Part shown: in pieces, positions 1 through 12,193 of the stretch
How positions within the stretch are numbered: position 1 is the first letter of the stretch
How the letters are laid out: each line of letters opens with the position of its first letter
Assembly: GCF_000003605.2 (NCBI RefSeq)
Contig: NW_003122908.1
Span: 202,691-266,690, forward strand
From: Saccoglossus kowalevskii
Taxonomy: Eukaryota > Hemichordata > Enteropneusta > Harrimaniidae
Direction: 5' to 3'
Length of the DNA: 64,000 bases
Position numbers and translations under genes: made by a program
Notes under the pieces: model-generated
The model's input: the letters and a program-made list of their open reading frames with translations, nothing else
Told to the model about the DNA's origin: nothing
The model's database searches: none

Positions 1-812
1 TATGTTTCACAAAGCGGTGTGTTACAGAAATGTTAGTTTTTGAAAACAAACGAAACTTCCATATGACCTTAGCAATATTGTAACTATATTACAAAAGAAT
101 AGTGTTTCAGTTTGGACTATGAGTGAAAAATACCCATCAACCCACTAGAAATGACACAAGAAACTGTTATGCGTGAAAAGTAGGGGGATTGAGAGTCTCA
201 GCGGGCAAGCGTCAACATCATGGCAAGGACGACGCGGTACTTGAGTGAGGGCGCCACCTAAGGGGACTCTGTGTGTAGGCGTCATTTAGGCCTACATGTA
301 TGTCCTGCTTCCAACTCATCTCGGGGACAAAGGCGATGTGTTGCCCAAACAGAGTATGGTTCCCTGTGTGACAATCCCCCCTCCCCCCTAGCTGTATTTA
401 TTGATAGATAAATGAGACATGAGTACAGGGGGAAAAAAAATCAAAATGACAAAGCAAATGAACGATGCTCACTGTGTGAATGCAGGAACTGAATGATGCG
501 ATGATGATAACAGCTGTGTACCAAGTAGACAACTTGGCGGGCCATGCAAGTTGTATTTCCCATCACACAATGGTGCAATCTCAAGGATTGTGGAGCCATG
601 GTTCAAGTTTTATTGGTGTAGAAGAACTCAAAAAACAGATATGATTTACTAGTCTGTTCATATGCCTAGATTCATGGACAAACAATGTTATCACCAGTAT
701 TATTTAAATTTTCATTGTTTGTTTATCTAGGTTTGTCACCTACTATGTAAATATTTTAATTTCACAAATTTGTCAAGGAAACAATGAGTTTGTTGTTATT
801 TTACATAATTTA

Positions 813-1012
813 GTGTAAAATACTTTATTTTTGCTTGGAATTAATTTTTGCTGAGGGGATGATTCAGTGAAAATAAAATCCAGTGAATATACCTTTTATC
901 TTGTTAAAAACTTTTTAACTTTATAAAAATCAGTGAAAATAAATTCCATACAAAACACTCAAAAAGTCTTTTCAGCGAAAATTAATTCCAGCTAAAATAA
1001 AGTATTTTACAG
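813..1012. mobile_element. TA-flanked MITE with inverted repeats of about 40 bp
   Basis: The left end reads GTGTAAAATACTTTATTTTT and continues through a GGAATTAATTTT block to GCTGA. The right end, reverse complemented, reads CTGTAAAATACTTTATTTTA and continues through the same block. TA lies directly outside both ends. The arms match over about 40 bp with few mismatches, and there is no coding capacity. The interior repeats the motif CAGTGAAAATAAA. The TA flanks fit a Tc1/mariner-superfamily non-autonomous element, but no matching transposase is visible nearby. Confidence 0.75.
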
Positions 1013-1920
1013 TAGTGAACTTTACTTATCAGTGAAATTAAAACCCAGTGAACTATTAATGCATTTACCGTACAAATTTATTCCGAACGCAAAATTTTGT
1101 AGTCATGTTTTCAAGGAATAAAGTACAATTCTAAAATAGTGAAAATTTGCACTGAAAACATTTTACATCACTCAAGGTTGCAAGACTGGGCTGTTTAGCA
1201 GTATCAAAGCTTGGTAATTATATATGTGCCATGGTACATCACTTAAAAAGTACATCTGATTGTTCAATTAGCTCTGCTGCCTACCATAGTCTCTCCACCA
1301 AATTTTTAAAATGTTATTGGACACGCGGTTTTGTGTTCAATTTTTGTGACTTTTTCCACCATTCTGTATTTTCAGGAAAAATGTCAAAATCATACAAATC
1401 TTTATCCACTCACCTAATTTTGTATGTATAAGTAGTGGACACTGTCCATGTGCATTAAAGTTCAATTAGATTGGTCTTATCAGTTTGCTGCCATATTGGA
1501 CCAATATCGGGAGTTAATTAAATATTACTAGAAAGCAATATATTATTTTCTGATACCCTGGTGGCTCATTCAACTATTGTTTTTGTAATTGGAGTTTATT
1601 ATATTTTAAATTATATTTGTAATTAAATATTTGTCTTAGATGATATTTAATCACATTTTGTAACTTCTATGTTGTTAGTTATGGCATCTTAATGTATTTT
1701 TTGTCACTTTTGTATTGTAAAAGTTTGTAACCATAGCGATCATGTCATTACTTCAGATGTCTGAGATTGTTGTTGAAAGAATACCTGAGCATGCTGGTCA
1801 ATAACCGCTATGTCAACTTAAACATAATTTTTCATAATTACTATTAGTTTTGTTTATTTATTAAGCTTCATCCAAAGGGAAAGTACAAAGGATAGGTTGA
1901 ATGAATCAGGTTTTGTACTT

Positions 1921-2051
1921 TTAAAGGACGGTGGTCGTTGTGCAGTTCGCATTCAAATTTCATATAAATAAACAATGTATATTACATGCATTGTATATGT
2001 CGTTGTGAGTCCCATATCGAACAGGACGCGGCGTGATGATAGTCTGATTTT
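1921..2051 (+). mobile_element. MITE-2 copy
   Basis: Starts TTAAAGGACGGTGGTCGTTG and shares with the copies at 26.7, 28.5, 38.1 and 51.3 kb a core that includes ACAATGTAT, a GTCGTTGTGAGTCCCATAT stretch and AACAGGACGCGGCG. The right end is degraded. Unlike the CpG-rich copy at 28.5 kb, this copy shows many CG-to-TG or CA changes (GTTGTGC for GTCGTGC), as expected of an older, methylation-decayed copy. Confidence 0.7.
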
Positions 2052-3546
2052 GCTGCCATTCTGCGTAAGTGTTTTATAAAAAGGGGACTTTCATCTTTTT
2101 GGTTGTGTAATATGTGTATATAAACACATGTGACTGATGTGACTGGTTTGAGTTTACTAAATACAAATTATGTAAATCATTTCAAACATTGTATTGTGGC
2201 CTTTATTCAAACCCAATTATCCAATGTATTGCCACATTGTTTGTTTAGTATTCATGTGATTGGTCTAATTCTTTATCTAACATGGAATAATGAAATCACA
2301 ACCATTAGACCAATTAAGATGCTTTCGTTTATTGAATCGCTGTGACACTTCCATCTCAATTGAAATTAAATGATGTACCGGTAACTATTATTTAATGTCC
2401 TGTTATTATCAAAAGTCAGGTTGACAAAAGGTAACGTTTCTATATGATATTGTCTGAATATAACATGGCAAAGTTATTTATAATTTTGAGTTGAAATGAT
2501 ATACCCAATGAATATTCATCAGCATGTAGCATATTGCCGAAGTTATTAATAATGCGGTTGATATCGTATGCTCCACCTATATTATTAATGGTTGAATGTC
2601 CTGTAATTAACAGTTAATAATTAACAAATAATTAAGTCAAGTCAATAAAACTCAACTTCATTCAACTTTACATAATATATTCTGAATGTGATGGTATGGT
2701 TGTTTTAACTTTCAGGTCTTGCTTTTCGCTTATGATTTTTTTGCCCAAAATTAACAAAGAAGTTTATTAGAAATTCAAAAAAAACGTTGTAAAATGTTGC
2801 AGCGAAATATCCGCAAGAAAATTGATGGCGAACATATTGTGGAATCCATATTGTAAACCATGCTGTTAATTATTAGATACTGCACGTTCTGTTTATAGAG
2901 GGACTGCAGTCACCAGATGTTAAATTTAAATACACATTTTTTTTGCTGCAAAATGTGATTCTGAAATTCAGTCATAACCAGGAGACCTGAGAAATGTAAT
3001 ATAATTATAAACTCATAAATGAATAATTATTATAAACAATTTAAATTTGAATGTCTGAAAAATATGAATTGTGTAAAATCTGATCCACTGTGTATTTTTT
3101 TTGGAGAAACAAACTCAGTGAAAATTCGCAACGTTTTGTAGCAGCCAAAGTTTCTCAGATCCTACCACATTGGATATCAGTGACAGTCACAAAATTTTCC
3201 GTTCATGAATGCCATAAAATTCGGATATTACAAAAAATTCCACCTGGGAAAAATTACTGTAAATGTATTAATTATTCATTGGGTTTTAATTTTAATTTTG
3301 TTATTTTTTAAATTCCGCTAAATTAAATCTACGAGAAACAGGTAAAATAACAATAAAACTTGTTTCCTTCACAAATTTGTGAAATTAAAACACAGTGAAT
3401 ATTCTCAAAACATCAAATTAGTAAAATTAAATGTCAGTGAAAATAAATGGTTTTACAGTAAAAATTTTGCAGTGTATTGCTGACTATTAGGTCATACTTG
3501 TATGCATAATAAAGCAGATTATCCTTGCTCCTACGAAAATAAAATA

Positions 3547-4209
3547 CAGTGACCCCTCGCTTATTTCCACCCCAGCAAATTGCAATATCACGGATAATTA
3601 GATGGCTAACAACAAATTGTAGATGTACCAGATGTCAAGTGGTACTTATGACAAATCAATACGCGATTTTCCAATATATTATTGCGTATATATAACCTTT
3701 CAATAGATCATTTCCCATTCCTTGCCAGATCCTACTCGAATGAAAAAAAACAAGACAAACAAAGAGCACAGCGTTCTAGTGGCGTTGAAACATCGCGTGG
3801 AATTCTATGGGACAAATGGGAAACTATTTTTTGAGGTTTTTCCCCACTAAATAATGTGCTATACACATTTTATGATGGAAAATTTTGATGAGGTAAAGGT
3901 ATCTCAATGCCATATTGCTCTCTGAAAGAGGCATTTCAAAATAAAACAAATCAGACTTTCACATCTTTCACGTATTGCGGTACGCGAGATCTCACAATGA
4001 ACGGAAAATCAACTATTAACTTTTAGTTTTAGAATTTATTAATCATGATCTTGATGTTTTTCAATAAGCAAAACATACATGTAAATTAATATGTGTGTTA
4101 TTTATACATTTGCAATGCAATTCTCGATGCCCCTTGATAAGTTGCAACCCGTAATAAGTCACCTTATTTGCTTTGATCTCAATATTTACGACTTAGCGAG
4201 GGGTCACTG
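3547..4209. mobile_element. pogo/Tigger-like non-autonomous element
   Basis: Left end CAGTGACCCCTCGCTTA and right end (reverse complement) CAGTGACCCCTCGCTAA form an inverted repeat of about 16 bp. TA is present immediately outside both ends (3545-3546 and 4210-4211). The 663-bp interior has no long reading frame. A terminus beginning CAG with CTCGC inside, plus a TA duplication, resembles pogo/Tigger-type ends. The assignment rests on termini only. Confidence 0.72.
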
Positions 4210-5456
4210 TACTTTTTAGATACATTATATATAAAATATGTTTTTGAAATGCAGTTGGTCACCATGAAAACACAAGAGCAAAATGACTTGATTTCCAAGA
4301 ACACAGGGTGTTTGCATCAGACTTTGACAATACGCTATTATTTTACTTCTTCTTCAAAAATGCTACTCCAATTGCTTTCAATGATTCTTTGATACCCTAC
4401 CCAAACTTTAATTGTTTTGAGCCACAGACTCAATGTGAATCATGACTCCACTGGCCAAGATTCATCTACTAATGAATGCGAATTTTAGTAAATTTGGTTA
4501 AGATTCGTGGGAGCTTGTTTCCAACCGGGCTTGGTTGACACCAGCAATAGAAAGATGATCAAGCAGCCCTGTCACGTAGTCTCAAACTGAATATGCTCTC
4601 TCTGGAAAAATGCACTATATGTCAGAATGGACACTTGCAAATTAAACAGGAGAGACAACAGTGACATTCAATGTATGAAACAAAAATATATTTAAAAAAA
4701 ACAACACTTAAGTAGAATGTAATCAAAGCCAAGGTTATTTATTTACCCATTTTTTATTGCAAGACTTTGCTTTGCTGAAACAGCAGAGCTATTTGGACCA
4801 TCATGTAAATAAGATAGTTCATGTACCAAGGTCGCAATTGAATACAGGATTGTTGTATAGATAGTAAAAATGGATTGTAATGTCCTTCAAGACATAAATG
4901 CAAATTTCAATGAAATGGGTATGCTTGAAAAACAAATTGAAAATCCTTGGTTCACGAATAATCCTTGCTGTGTTCAAGAATTACATTCTAAAAACGTTAG
5001 CTAAATATGTGTTGTTCATGTTTTTATTTTTGCATTATCTTTGTTTGTTTTACATAATTAATGAATAAGGCCTTACAAGAAATATGCACATACTGTTAGT
5101 TGGATACAGTCTTGGAAGGGTCTCGTATTGTTAACTTTCAACAAACAAACAAACAATCAGTACATTTATTCTTGTAGCTGTTAGACCACTTAAAAATTTG
5201 CTACAGTCACTTTGACATAAGTGCTGTGTATGCAAATTAGCTGTTATCCTTTTTTATCATTTTGTGCGAGTCTTGCAAATGTTTTGAAATAGTCACACTT
5301 TGTTGTCAATATGTCACTTAAACTTACTGGGTTGATGTCATTTGTTATCATAAATAGAACAACATCTAGTAAATGCTTGGTATGATCTTTTTCCCCCCCT
5401 TGATTTCCCCCTTCTGTTTTATTATTCATCATAAATAATTGTTTCTTTCTTAACAG

Positions 5457-5522
5457 TGCCCTGCATTAAAGTGGCCATCAGCAAAGGTCTTGGTATGGGC
5501 ATTATTGTTGGTTCAGTCATAG
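5457..5522 (+). CDS. MPDU1: MPDU1 exon (first visible), dolichol-phosphate-mannose utilisation protein
   Basis: MPDU1 (Lec35) is a small multi-spanning ER membrane protein with PQ-loop repeats. It is required for use of dolichol-phosphate-mannose and dolichol-phosphate-glucose in N-glycosylation, GPI-anchor synthesis and O-/C-mannosylation. This exon follows the acceptor TTCTTTCTTAACAG and ends before GTAAGT. With one base from a missing upstream exon it encodes VPCIKVAISKGLGMGIIVGS and then VI, matching the conserved start of the first membrane region of the family. Introns on both sides are phase 1. Joined with exons at 6729, 9827 and 11755 it gives 208 residues without a stop; the human protein has 247, so only the short N-terminal segment is missing. 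Confidence 0.92.
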   Translation, partial: CPALKWPSAKVLVWALLLVQS

Positions 5523-6728
5523 GTAAGTGACTTGGTACAGTAAAATATTATTTCTGGACTCCAATCGCAGTCAAATTATCGACATAAATGATGTCGCACA
5601 CGTGCACATTCATTTTGTTTTATTAAATACTTTCTCAGATTTTGTTTTAATTTGATGCAAAGGAAAGGCCTATATCTGTTGTATGGTCTCTCGGGTATTT
5701 TTGAATTTCCAAAAAAATGAAACCGACTGGTGGCCATTTTTCATAAGAGAAAAAGAAAATCCCAAAGTTTTATTGTGTCATCCACCGATTCTCAAATGTA
5801 TCCGAGTAGATTTATTAGTATGAACATTACACATGATGAGTTATTCATGCACACCAGTTTGTTTTATGATTTGATTCAAAATGGCTGACTTGTGGCTATG
5901 TTGGTTTTATTTTTGCGTGTTTTTAACCAATTCTTGGACATGCTTTGGCCGATTTTGTTCAAAGTTGGTAAAAGACAAGACATGAGAGCGTGCTGATGTG
6001 AATTGTTCCAACATGTTATCGACCATTTCTTTGGTGTGCCTGGCTACTGATTTACATCATTTATTTTCAAGATTTGACTTAAAATTGGTGCATTCCACCC
6101 ATTTCAGACAGGCAAGACGTAATGGTGTGAATATTTCTTGTGATCAAATTCAATGTGATACATCCACATCTCCTCCAATATTTGAATGCATCGCATTCAC
6201 TGGGCAAATTCCATATGAATGAATCACATTCTTCCAGTGATACAATACAATCAAACATATCCACATTATTTAATTTTCATGGCATTTATGGCCATGTATT
6301 TTTTTTTATCAACGATTCAGACTGACATTTATGTCTCTTCTTTAAAGTAAAATGTCGTTCTGATTTCGAACATTTCAGGACTTATTGTGTTTACACTTTC
6401 ACATATCATGTATACATGTGCACGTAAATTTCTATTACAATGTAGCTGTCATAGATCAAAATTAAGTTTTTATGGATTGAGACACACCTACAAGGTTTGC
6501 CAGAACCATATCCTGCTGTATTCCTTGACTGATTATATTTGCCGTCTCTACAATTAGGTTCTTATAATATTACCAATACAAAAAAATGAATTATTTAATT
6601 TCATACCAATAACTTTCACTGATGTTTTTTTTTTCCCCCAGAACAAATTAATCATTGTACGAGACCAATTTCTTTAGGAAAAAAGACAATAATGCTACTT
6701 CTGTTGTTGTATTTTTATGTTTTTTCAG
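5523..6728 (+). other. MPDU1: MPDU1 intron
   Basis: Intron of about 1.2 kb with a GTAAGT donor and a TTTTTCAG acceptor. It is AT-rich; I see no second gene or clear repeat in it. Confidence 0.8.
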
Positions 6729-6861
6729 TTAAATTACCTCAGATTTTAAAGATTCTTGCGGCTCAAAGTGGAGAAGGCATCAGTTTCATAAGTGTAGTGT
6801 TGGAATTGGTTGCAATCTCAGCTACATGGTCTTACAGTGTGGCAAGTGGATTTCCATTTGT
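6729..6861 (+). CDS. MPDU1: MPDU1 exon with first PQ-loop motif
   Basis: Acceptor TTTTTCAG, donor GTGAGT. It enters in phase 1 and leaves in phase 2. It encodes VKLPQILKIL, where the Pro-Gln pair is the PQ-loop signature, then AQSGEGISFISVVLELVAIS, matching the family's serine/glycine-rich turn and second membrane helix, and ends at SGFPF. The residues around the PQ motif are those most conserved between animals. The next intron contains the 999-N gap, but the reading phase carries across it cleanly to 9827. Confidence 0.95.
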
Positions 6862-7324
6862 GTGAGTAATGAGACTAATATTTTAATTTTATTCAATTAC
6901 ACAGAACCTATATAGTGAATCTGATGCAGCATCATGCCAATTCTAACACTCAAGACTTATTTTGATGAACATCCAATCACTCATGGTGTGCATGTCATTT
7001 GAATAAATTACAATACCGTATTTGTCACTTGCCATGTATTGTTTACAAATTACTTGTATATGCTAAACTTGTGTTTTGTCATTACTGTGTTGGTAAAAGT
7101 TTAATATTGTATTTCCTAACCCGAGAAGACACAACAAACTAGTTAGCACTGTTGTGCTTTCACTGGTACACAGGTGGATAGGAATGTCCGTTGTGACTTC
7201 CTTTCAGCTGATGTGCATCACGGAGGAATTGATTCCACTATACTGGTATTCTTGCTTTGGTATCTTTTTTCACATCTCCAAGTGAGCATCCACCAAGGAT
7301 TTACCATTTAAGATAGACAATGTG

Positions 7325-8905
7325 CATTCAACAGGTGGTTATGTCAATTTCTGACATAAAAAAAATAATTCAGCAGGTGAATGTCAATTTCTGGCAAACA
7401 TTTCGTTCATCAGGTGATTGTGTCAATTTGTGACATAAAAGTTTCATTCAACAGATGGCTATTTCAAATTTTGACAAAAGAATAATTCAACAGGTGGCTA
7501 TGCCATTCAATAAGCCATTTTCCGCAAGTTGCAAGATCGTTGGACGATGAAACGCCAAATTTACGGAGAAAGTCTTCGATTTAGCGCCATTTTGAATCAA
7601 AACTTGACCTTTATCACATGANNNNNNNNNNNNNNNNNNNNNNNNNNNNNNNNNNNNNNNNNNNNNNNNNNNNNNNNNNNNNNNNNNNNNNNNNNNNNNN
7701 NNNNNNNNNNNNNNNNNNNNNNNNNNNNNNNNNNNNNNNNNNNNNNNNNNNNNNNNNNNNNNNNNNNNNNNNNNNNNNNNNNNNNNNNNNNNNNNNNNNN
7801 NNNNNNNNNNNNNNNNNNNNNNNNNNNNNNNNNNNNNNNNNNNNNNNNNNNNNNNNNNNNNNNNNNNNNNNNNNNNNNNNNNNNNNNNNNNNNNNNNNNN
7901 NNNNNNNNNNNNNNNNNNNNNNNNNNNNNNNNNNNNNNNNNNNNNNNNNNNNNNNNNNNNNNNNNNNNNNNNNNNNNNNNNNNNNNNNNNNNNNNNNNNN
8001 NNNNNNNNNNNNNNNNNNNNNNNNNNNNNNNNNNNNNNNNNNNNNNNNNNNNNNNNNNNNNNNNNNNNNNNNNNNNNNNNNNNNNNNNNNNNNNNNNNNN
8101 NNNNNNNNNNNNNNNNNNNNNNNNNNNNNNNNNNNNNNNNNNNNNNNNNNNNNNNNNNNNNNNNNNNNNNNNNNNNNNNNNNNNNNNNNNNNNNNNNNNN
8201 NNNNNNNNNNNNNNNNNNNNNNNNNNNNNNNNNNNNNNNNNNNNNNNNNNNNNNNNNNNNNNNNNNNNNNNNNNNNNNNNNNNNNNNNNNNNNNNNNNNN
8301 NNNNNNNNNNNNNNNNNNNNNNNNNNNNNNNNNNNNNNNNNNNNNNNNNNNNNNNNNNNNNNNNNNNNNNNNNNNNNNNNNNNNNNNNNNNNNNNNNNNN
8401 NNNNNNNNNNNNNNNNNNNNNNNNNNNNNNNNNNNNNNNNNNNNNNNNNNNNNNNNNNNNNNNNNNNNNNNNNNNNNNNNNNNNNNNNNNNNNNNNNNNN
8501 NNNNNNNNNNNNNNNNNNNNNNNNNNNNNNNNNNNNNNNNNNNNNNNNNNNNNNNNNNNNNNNNNNNNNNNNNNNNNNNNNNNNNNNNNNNNNNNNNNNN
8601 NNNNNNNNNNNNNNNNNNNNAAAATTCTGACATCAAATTCATTCAATAGGTGGTTATGTCAAATTCTGACATCAAATTCATTCAATAGGTGGTTATGTCA
8701 AATTCTGATATCAAAGATTAATTCAACAGGTGTTATGTCAGTCAATTTCTGATATAAAATTCATTCAACAGGTGGTTAGGTAAAAATTCTTTGATGAAAG
8801 TTTCATTCAACAGGTGGTCATGTCAAATTTTTACATATAATAATTTAACAAGCGATTATGTCAAATTTTGATATAAAAAATAATTCAACAGGCAATCATG
8901 TCAGA
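7325..8905. repeat. Minisatellite of about 39 bp interrupted by an assembly gap
   Basis: To the left of the gap (7325-7515) and to the right (8621-8905) the same unit recurs, built on ATTCAACAGGTGGTTATGTC followed by AAATTCTGACATAAAATTC. Right after the gap two units are nearly identical and exactly 39 bp apart (8622-8660 and 8661-8699). Outer units are more diverged and differ in length. Each unit contains a small palindrome, ATGTCA-N5-TGACAT. Because the array flanks the gap on both sides, the missing sequence is most simply more of the same array. Confidence 0.88.
7622..8620. other. Assembly gap, 999 N
   Basis: Run of undetermined bases inside an MPDU1 intron and inside a tandem array. 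Any apparent open frame through it is an artefact. Confidence 1.
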
Positions 8906-9041
8906 AAGAGTTGATGGTTGATTGTCTTGTATTGCCTCTATGCCATGTACCGGTATATAAATGTTCAGACAATGAGTAAAAGCATATACTAGTATACAAT
9001 CTGGAATGTGATGTGTCAAAAATACCTATACAAACAAGCTG

Positions 9042-9110
9042 CTCTCTGATTGGTCTGACTGTTATGTGTTAGGGTCAGGTAGCCAATCAGGCACAATCTT
9101 GTAAGTATTG
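9042..9110. repeat. Dispersed repeat with inverted CCAAT boxes, copy 1
   Basis: Shares with 22600-22668 the sequence GCTCTCTGATTGG, a GACT block, and a right half containing CCAATCAG then TCTTGTA. ATTGG and CCAAT sit in inverted positions about 35 bp apart, so the unit can fold into a hairpin. The family is unknown; the two copies are roughly 75-80% alike by eye. Confidence 0.6.
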
Positions 9111-9826
9111 ACCCTATACTGTGGCAAAAAGGCAGTCCAATGGGAGTTTTGAGGTTAAGTTCAAGTTTGGGTTTCCGAAGTTTTTCAGTGCCAAAAGTAT
9201 TTATGAAATATGAAATATTGACAAACTCAATGTTCAAACATGAAACTGTGAGAATGTATGTAACCTTTCAAAGCTAACATGGATTCTGTCACTATCAGAT
9301 TAGTATCACACCATGCAAAATACACGCCCAACAATAATGGCGAGAACGCCTCTGCCCTGCCACTCTCAAAGATTGACTAATGTCTACATTTACTAACCCA
9401 CAGTTCCGCTAATTACCTGCAGTGCCTCGCCTCAATACCATTTGCTGAAAACTCTGACTTCAACCACCACTCTACATAGCTACCACTCCGTAATCTAAGC
9501 TCCCACCTGTCTATATCCATTCTGCCACAGAGGGCGCACATCGAAAAATCACATATGCAATTGAAATAAAGATAAATAATAAGAATTCACGACAGATTCT
9601 CTTTTGCAACTTTTTGCTTACTGGTATTCTAAACTCTGACACAACAAAAATAGAACGATTTGAAATGTGATCTCTAACGGTTTAGTAATTCGCAACTTCA
9701 CAAAAACAAATTACCGAAACATGGTGGTGCTATTTGATACAGTGATATGTGGATACAACTGACGTACATTTCTATAATGTGTCATCGCAGATCATTTAAA
9801 TACTGATTTTTTTCTCTAATTTCCAG

Positions 9827-10031
9827 CGCATGGGGTGAAAGTTTTTTCCTGGCTGTGCAGAGCATCACCATCGGCATACTGGTTCTATACTACAGTGGCA
9901 AAAGTGGAGCGGCTTTAATTTTCCTTAGTCTGTACTCTGTGATGATGTACACTCTATTGTCGGGTTTAGTATCCATTCAGTTTCTGGCATTTCTACAGTC
10001 TATGAATATTGTAATGATTGTTATAAGCAGG
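9827..10031 (+). CDS. MPDU1: MPDU1 exon with central membrane helices
   Basis: Acceptor TTTCCAG, donor GTAAGT. It enters in phase 2 and leaves in phase 0. It encodes AWGESFFLAVQSITIGILVL, then YYSGKSGAALIFLSLY, a Leu/Ser/Met-rich helix, and QFLAFLQSMNIVMIVISR. The WGE-FL-Q-ITI pattern and the short YYSGK loop match the corresponding region of other MPDU1 proteins. Two to three membrane-spanning segments are visible. Confidence 0.95.
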
Positions 10032-11754
10032 GTAAGTTAGCACATATCTGTTGGTTGTGTGCCATCACTGTTGTGAGAGGTTAGAACTACATGTAAATTG
10101 CCATTAAATACATATTTAGTTTCGGTTTCTCTGTATTTTTGGTAATTCTGAAATTTGAGTTATTCGTGAATGATAAATTTGATTGCCCGAAAAATATAAA
10201 CCGTGTAAAATCAACCTATCTCAATATCCTTGTGAGAGACCGACTCAGCTCTGTACCATTGTACACATTCTAGCTGACTATTGGACACACCCAGTAATTA
10301 TAAATACTGTCATTAAGTTGCACCCTCCCCTTTTATACTTTTTAAATTTGATCATTGTTTTTATACAAATATATTTTTTTCAAAAAAAAACAAAATATGA
10401 AAATCACAGACCCGGCACTGTAATAGCTGCTGATTTGTAGCAATTCATCATAATATCAGAATGACTATATTTCAGTAGTATTTTAGTTGTGTTGCTGTGC
10501 ACATAAAGGTAAAGCGGCTCTTTAATGTTCCATGTGATGTGAAATTGTGTGCATATGTGATCACCATAAGCATATTGCAACGTATAATACCAAGAAAGTT
10601 TATTGATTGTTGTAACGACCAATGAGCAACAAAGGTTGATGCAATTCCCTAATGTCTGGGTGCAGTATTATGTTGATGATTATACATCTTTTTTGTACTT
10701 CAGTAAAACATAACAGCCGGAATTCGTGACAAAAACACATTTTGCAAAAGTATACAATCTGTCATGCATTATATACTATTCTCATCTTAGCATCCATGTT
10801 CATCATGGTTTTTTGAGAGGGGATGCTTAGTGAAGCACATCTTTAAAAATTATCCAAATTACGAATTTTCGTTCACAATGCCAGATTAAGGGGAATATAG
10901 TCTTTTTTTGAAAAACTAAATTGTTAAATGTGTTGTCGTCATTCATTTCCACGTTTACATAGAAAATAAATGCTCACTAAAAATATGCACATAATATTTA
11001 CGTAACATTTACAGTGTAAAAATTACAGCGTCAAAGTTGAGAGATTTATCTTGGTTGTTGAATGTATTCAACTGTATTTATAATTTCTGCCATGATGTTT
11101 CTCTGCACAATTTGAGCTCCAACCCACGCCCTCTGAACTGACTGGTCATGTCTGTTATAAACCAGTTGTGGAATATACCTGTATATGATGGAATTTTTTC
11201 ACAATGCACTGCAGAAGTGAATTATTGATATTTAAATACGGCCTGTTGGCATGGATTTCAATGAAACAAAGACAAGATTATTTTTTGTTGTAATTCACAA
11301 TTTTTGAAAGGTAAACTGAATGTGGAAAAAACCTTTCACAAACATAAACATCCTATTCACCATAATTATTCAGGAGAGTAAAAAAAACGTTCAATGACCG
11401 AGTTTCGTAACTTGACGGTTACATTTTGTGGGCGCTAAGTCAAACATGACCCCCAAAACAGATATACCATACCCACTTAGTCAAGCGTGGGAGCAAGGTC
11501 GGACGAGTGGTTGTGTGGAAATGTTTGAATGTGCCATCAATAATCTTGAATGCGTCAATGTTTGAGATATAGTTTAACCAATCAAAGGGTGAATTTAAAC
11601 GTGTAAATCTGTTATGGAGCGGATGTGCTTTTATTTGAAATGGAACAGTAAAATTTGATTGTTTTCGGTGTTAGATGCATAATAATGTTGCGTATCTCAT
11701 TCTAGGACTGTCATCGATACCAACATCGCTAAAACTTGTCTGTTTTCTCCACAG
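10032..11754 (+). other. MPDU1: Last MPDU1 intron
   Basis: Intron of about 1.7 kb with a GTAAGT donor and a TTTTCTCCACAG acceptor. AT-rich, with no recognisable gene or element. Confidence 0.8.
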
Positions 11755-11976
11755 CTGATGCAAGTGGTGGCAAACCTCAGAAACGGTCACACAGGTCAGC
11801 TGTCCTTCATTACCTACCTCATGTTGTTTCTGGGATCCATCGCTCGTATTTTCACGTCAATCCAAGAAACTGGTGATCCTACCATGATAGCTACCTACAT
11901 TGTATCAACGACATGTAACTGCGTTATAGTATCGCAGATTCTCTACTATTCCAGCGTTAAACCTAAGAAGGAATGA
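11755..11976 (+). CDS. MPDU1: MPDU1 terminal coding exon
   Basis: Phase 0 entry. It encodes LMQVVANLRNGHTGQLSFIT, a membrane helix, GSIARIFTSIQETGDPTMIA, the last helix (ending QILYYSS) and the lysine-rich tail VKPKKE before TGA. The NGHTGQLS and ARIFTSIQETGDP stretches are hallmark conserved segments of MPDU1 (second PQ-loop region). A dilysine-type tail, KKE at the extreme end, is compatible with ER residence; that last point is inference. Confidence 0.97.
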   Translation: MMQVVANLRNGHTGQLSFITYLMLFLGSIARIFTSIQETGDPTMIATYIVSTTCNCVIVSQILYYSSVKPKKE

Positions 11977-12187
11977 GTTTGTCTAATTAGTGTTTTAAAT
12001 TGAGTATTTGACTTGTATTTAGCATTTCGAATTTGTATGTAAATTTGTACATTTGACTTTTGATGTCTGCCAATAATAATAAGATGTACTAACATCAAAT
12101 TTCAATACGAGTTTTTGACACGAATGTTATTTACATAAGTCGTCCATTATACTATCTCCAACACTTGGTGTGGCAGCCCCATATAAA

Positions 12188-12193
12188 AATAAA
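12188..12193 (+). promoter_or_regulatory. Candidate poly(A) signal of MPDU1
   Basis: AATAAA lies about 210 bases after the MPDU1 stop codon, the first canonical hexamer downstream. A second candidate is near 13050. Which one is used cannot be told from sequence. Confidence 0.45.

Larger units (their letters stand above)
1..5456. other. Non-coding stretch upstream of the first visible MPDU1 exon
   Basis: No coding exon could be supported here. The first MPDU1 exon in view opens in the middle of a codon, so part of this stretch may be MPDU1 intron 1 or its 5' flank. I looked for an exon encoding about 38 N-terminal residues and ending in phase 1 before a donor, and found none I trust. The stretch holds a 200-bp MITE, one MITE-2 copy, a pogo-like element, and scattered AT-rich fragments that share the motif CAGTGAAAATAAA, for example around 3110-3130 and 3360-3460. 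Confidence 0.5.
6862..9826 (+). other. MPDU1: MPDU1 intron containing a minisatellite and an assembly gap
   Basis: Intron of nominal length 2.97 kb (real length unknown because of the gap) between a GTGAGT donor and a TTTCCAG acceptor. It holds the minisatellite of 7325-8905, the gap, and one copy of a CCAAT-bearing repeat at 9042-9110. From 9300 to 9560 there is a more C-rich stretch with no identified content. Confidence 0.8.

Noticed and set aside
7597-8649. Long open frames of 340-350 codons on both strands
   Set aside because: They consist of the N gap; no sequence is present.
9300-9560. C-rich stretch considered as a tRNA-derived SINE
   Set aside because: A weak A-box-like motif exists on the minus strand but there is no B box (GGTTCGAATCC-like) and no tail.
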